The position numbers and the translations under genes were made by a program. A model generated the notes under the pieces. It ran no database searches. It worked only from the letters and a program-made list of their open reading frames with translations, and had not been told where the DNA came from. Positions 63,311-64,000 of a stretch of DNA of 64,000 nt are shown piece after piece. Origin of the DNA: Cyclobacterium sp. SYSU L10401 (GTDB lineage: Bacteria > Bacteroidota > Bacteroidia > Cytophagales > Cyclobacteriaceae). The stretch is taken from positions 646,035-710,034 of the forward strand of contig NZ_WOFO01000001.1 in NCBI RefSeq assembly GCF_010993705.1, written 5' to 3'. Every line of letters starts with the position of its first letter. Position 1 is the stretch's first letter.

Positions 63311-64000
63311 GTCCTAATTCCTGTATGGTGCGATTAAGGGTAAAAAAGAAGGATTTGAAATAGAATCCTATTGTGGATTTCAATTCCTGTATGGTGCGAT
63401 TAAGGGTTTTCCAATTCTGGTGTTAATTCCCCCTCTTCAAGTATTTCAATTCCTGTATGGTGCGATTAAGGGGTTTTTCTTCCTGCTAAAATCCATTTCT
63501 ACCTGATAATTTCAATTCCTGTATGGTGCGATTAAGGGATCGTTCGGCTCTAATGGCCCTATTGATGGTGGGTTATTTCAATTCCTGTATGGTGCGATTA
63601 AGGGAAACATGCTTTCACGTACATGATCCATCGAAATAAATTTCAATTCCTGTATGGTGCGATTAAGGGGCCAATGGGGAGGATCAACACTTATTCAGCT
63701 ATACAATTTCAATTCCTGTATGGTGCGATTAAGGGAAGGTATCTAATTTGAATAGTAAACCATTTTGCAATATTTCAATTCCTGTATGGTGCGATTAAGG
63801 GACTGGAAGTAGGTCAAATCCTTCGTGTCGCAGATATATTTCAATTCCTGTATGGTGCGATTAAGGGTTGACGAGTTTTCCGCAGTATTCGATCCGCCGG
63901 AATATTTCAATTCCTGTATGGTGCGATTAAGGGATAGGAAGAGATATTTATGGTGTTAGTAGTTCCGTAATTTCAATTCCTGTATGGTGCGATTAAGGGG
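63311..64000 (-). CRISPR. CRISPR array, 11 repeats and 10 spacers, cut by the window end
   Basis: Eleven 30-base repeats begin at 63311, 63377, 63443, 63509, 63575, 63640, 63706, 63772, 63838, 63904 and 63970. On the plus strand each starts ATTTCAATTCC and ends GCGATTAAGGG. Ten repeats are identical; the first differs only in its first five bases. Spacers are 36 bases, except one of 35 (63605-63639), and none repeats another. On the minus strand the repeat ends ATTGAAAT, the usual 8-base crRNA 5' handle of type I-B/III systems, so transcription should run right to left. The degenerate repeat at 63311 is then the leader-distal end, and leader and cas genes are expected beyond 64000. No cas gene is in the window. 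Confidence 0.97.

Overview
The window reads as ordinary chromosome from a Bacteroidota bacterium, most likely class Cytophagia near the Cyclobacteriaceae (Algoriphagus/Cyclobacterium-like). The evidence is a SusC/SusD pair, FG-GAP/ASPIC proteins, a gliding-type (CHU_C) T9SS-sorted protein, PorX, Bat-type VWA proteins, a fused LpxC-FabZ, SdhCAB with a b558-type SdhC, and TANNTTTG-type promoter cores in place of E. coli -10/-35 boxes. The family-level placement is an inference from gene content. No tRNA, rRNA or transposase gene was recognised.

Layout. 1-14,708: the end of a small membrane protein gene, then an uptake and catabolism block: SusC, SusD, an FG-GAP lipoprotein on the opposite strand, a large FG-GAP/ASPIC protein, a TrpB2-type PLP enzyme, an exported amidohydrolase and a Tat-exported Gfo/Idh/MocA oxidoreductase. 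14,961-17,767: a reduced Bat operon (DUF58, membrane protein, BatA) on the minus strand. 17,874-20,606: a DUF4296 lipoprotein and MutS2. 20,637-26,752: minus-strand small secreted proteins, then the lipid A operon HD hydrolase - lpxD - lpxC/fabZ - lpxA - ABC ATPase. 26,804-30,010: porX - tsaE - alanine dehydrogenase-like gene.

30,022-35,772 is the most unusual part. A lone response regulator lies divergent to a tightly packed four-gene operon: an E1/ThiF-like protein, a GNAT/acyl-amino-acid-synthase-like protein, a 7TMR-DISM sensor histidine kinase and a receiver-kinase hybrid. This looks like a make-a-signal and sense-a-signal module, and it is the best candidate here for an undescribed system.

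35,983-47,346: housekeeping genes (ppa, valS, an exported endonuclease/phosphatase, sppA, folK, fabD, carbonic anhydrase) and a large T9SS cargo protein. 47,860-51,300: sdhCAB. 51,460-54,414: a sodium symporter - GNAT - PLP racemase operon. 54,570-58,281: outer-membrane barrel proteins and a sugar porter - fructokinase pair. 58,492-63,167: a ThiF-rhodanese protein, DUF4494, a 114-bp tandem repeat, a DASS transporter and truA. 63,311-64,000: a CRISPR array of 11 repeats cut by the window end. Its repeat orientation indicates transcription from right to left, so the leader and any cas genes should lie beyond base 64,000.
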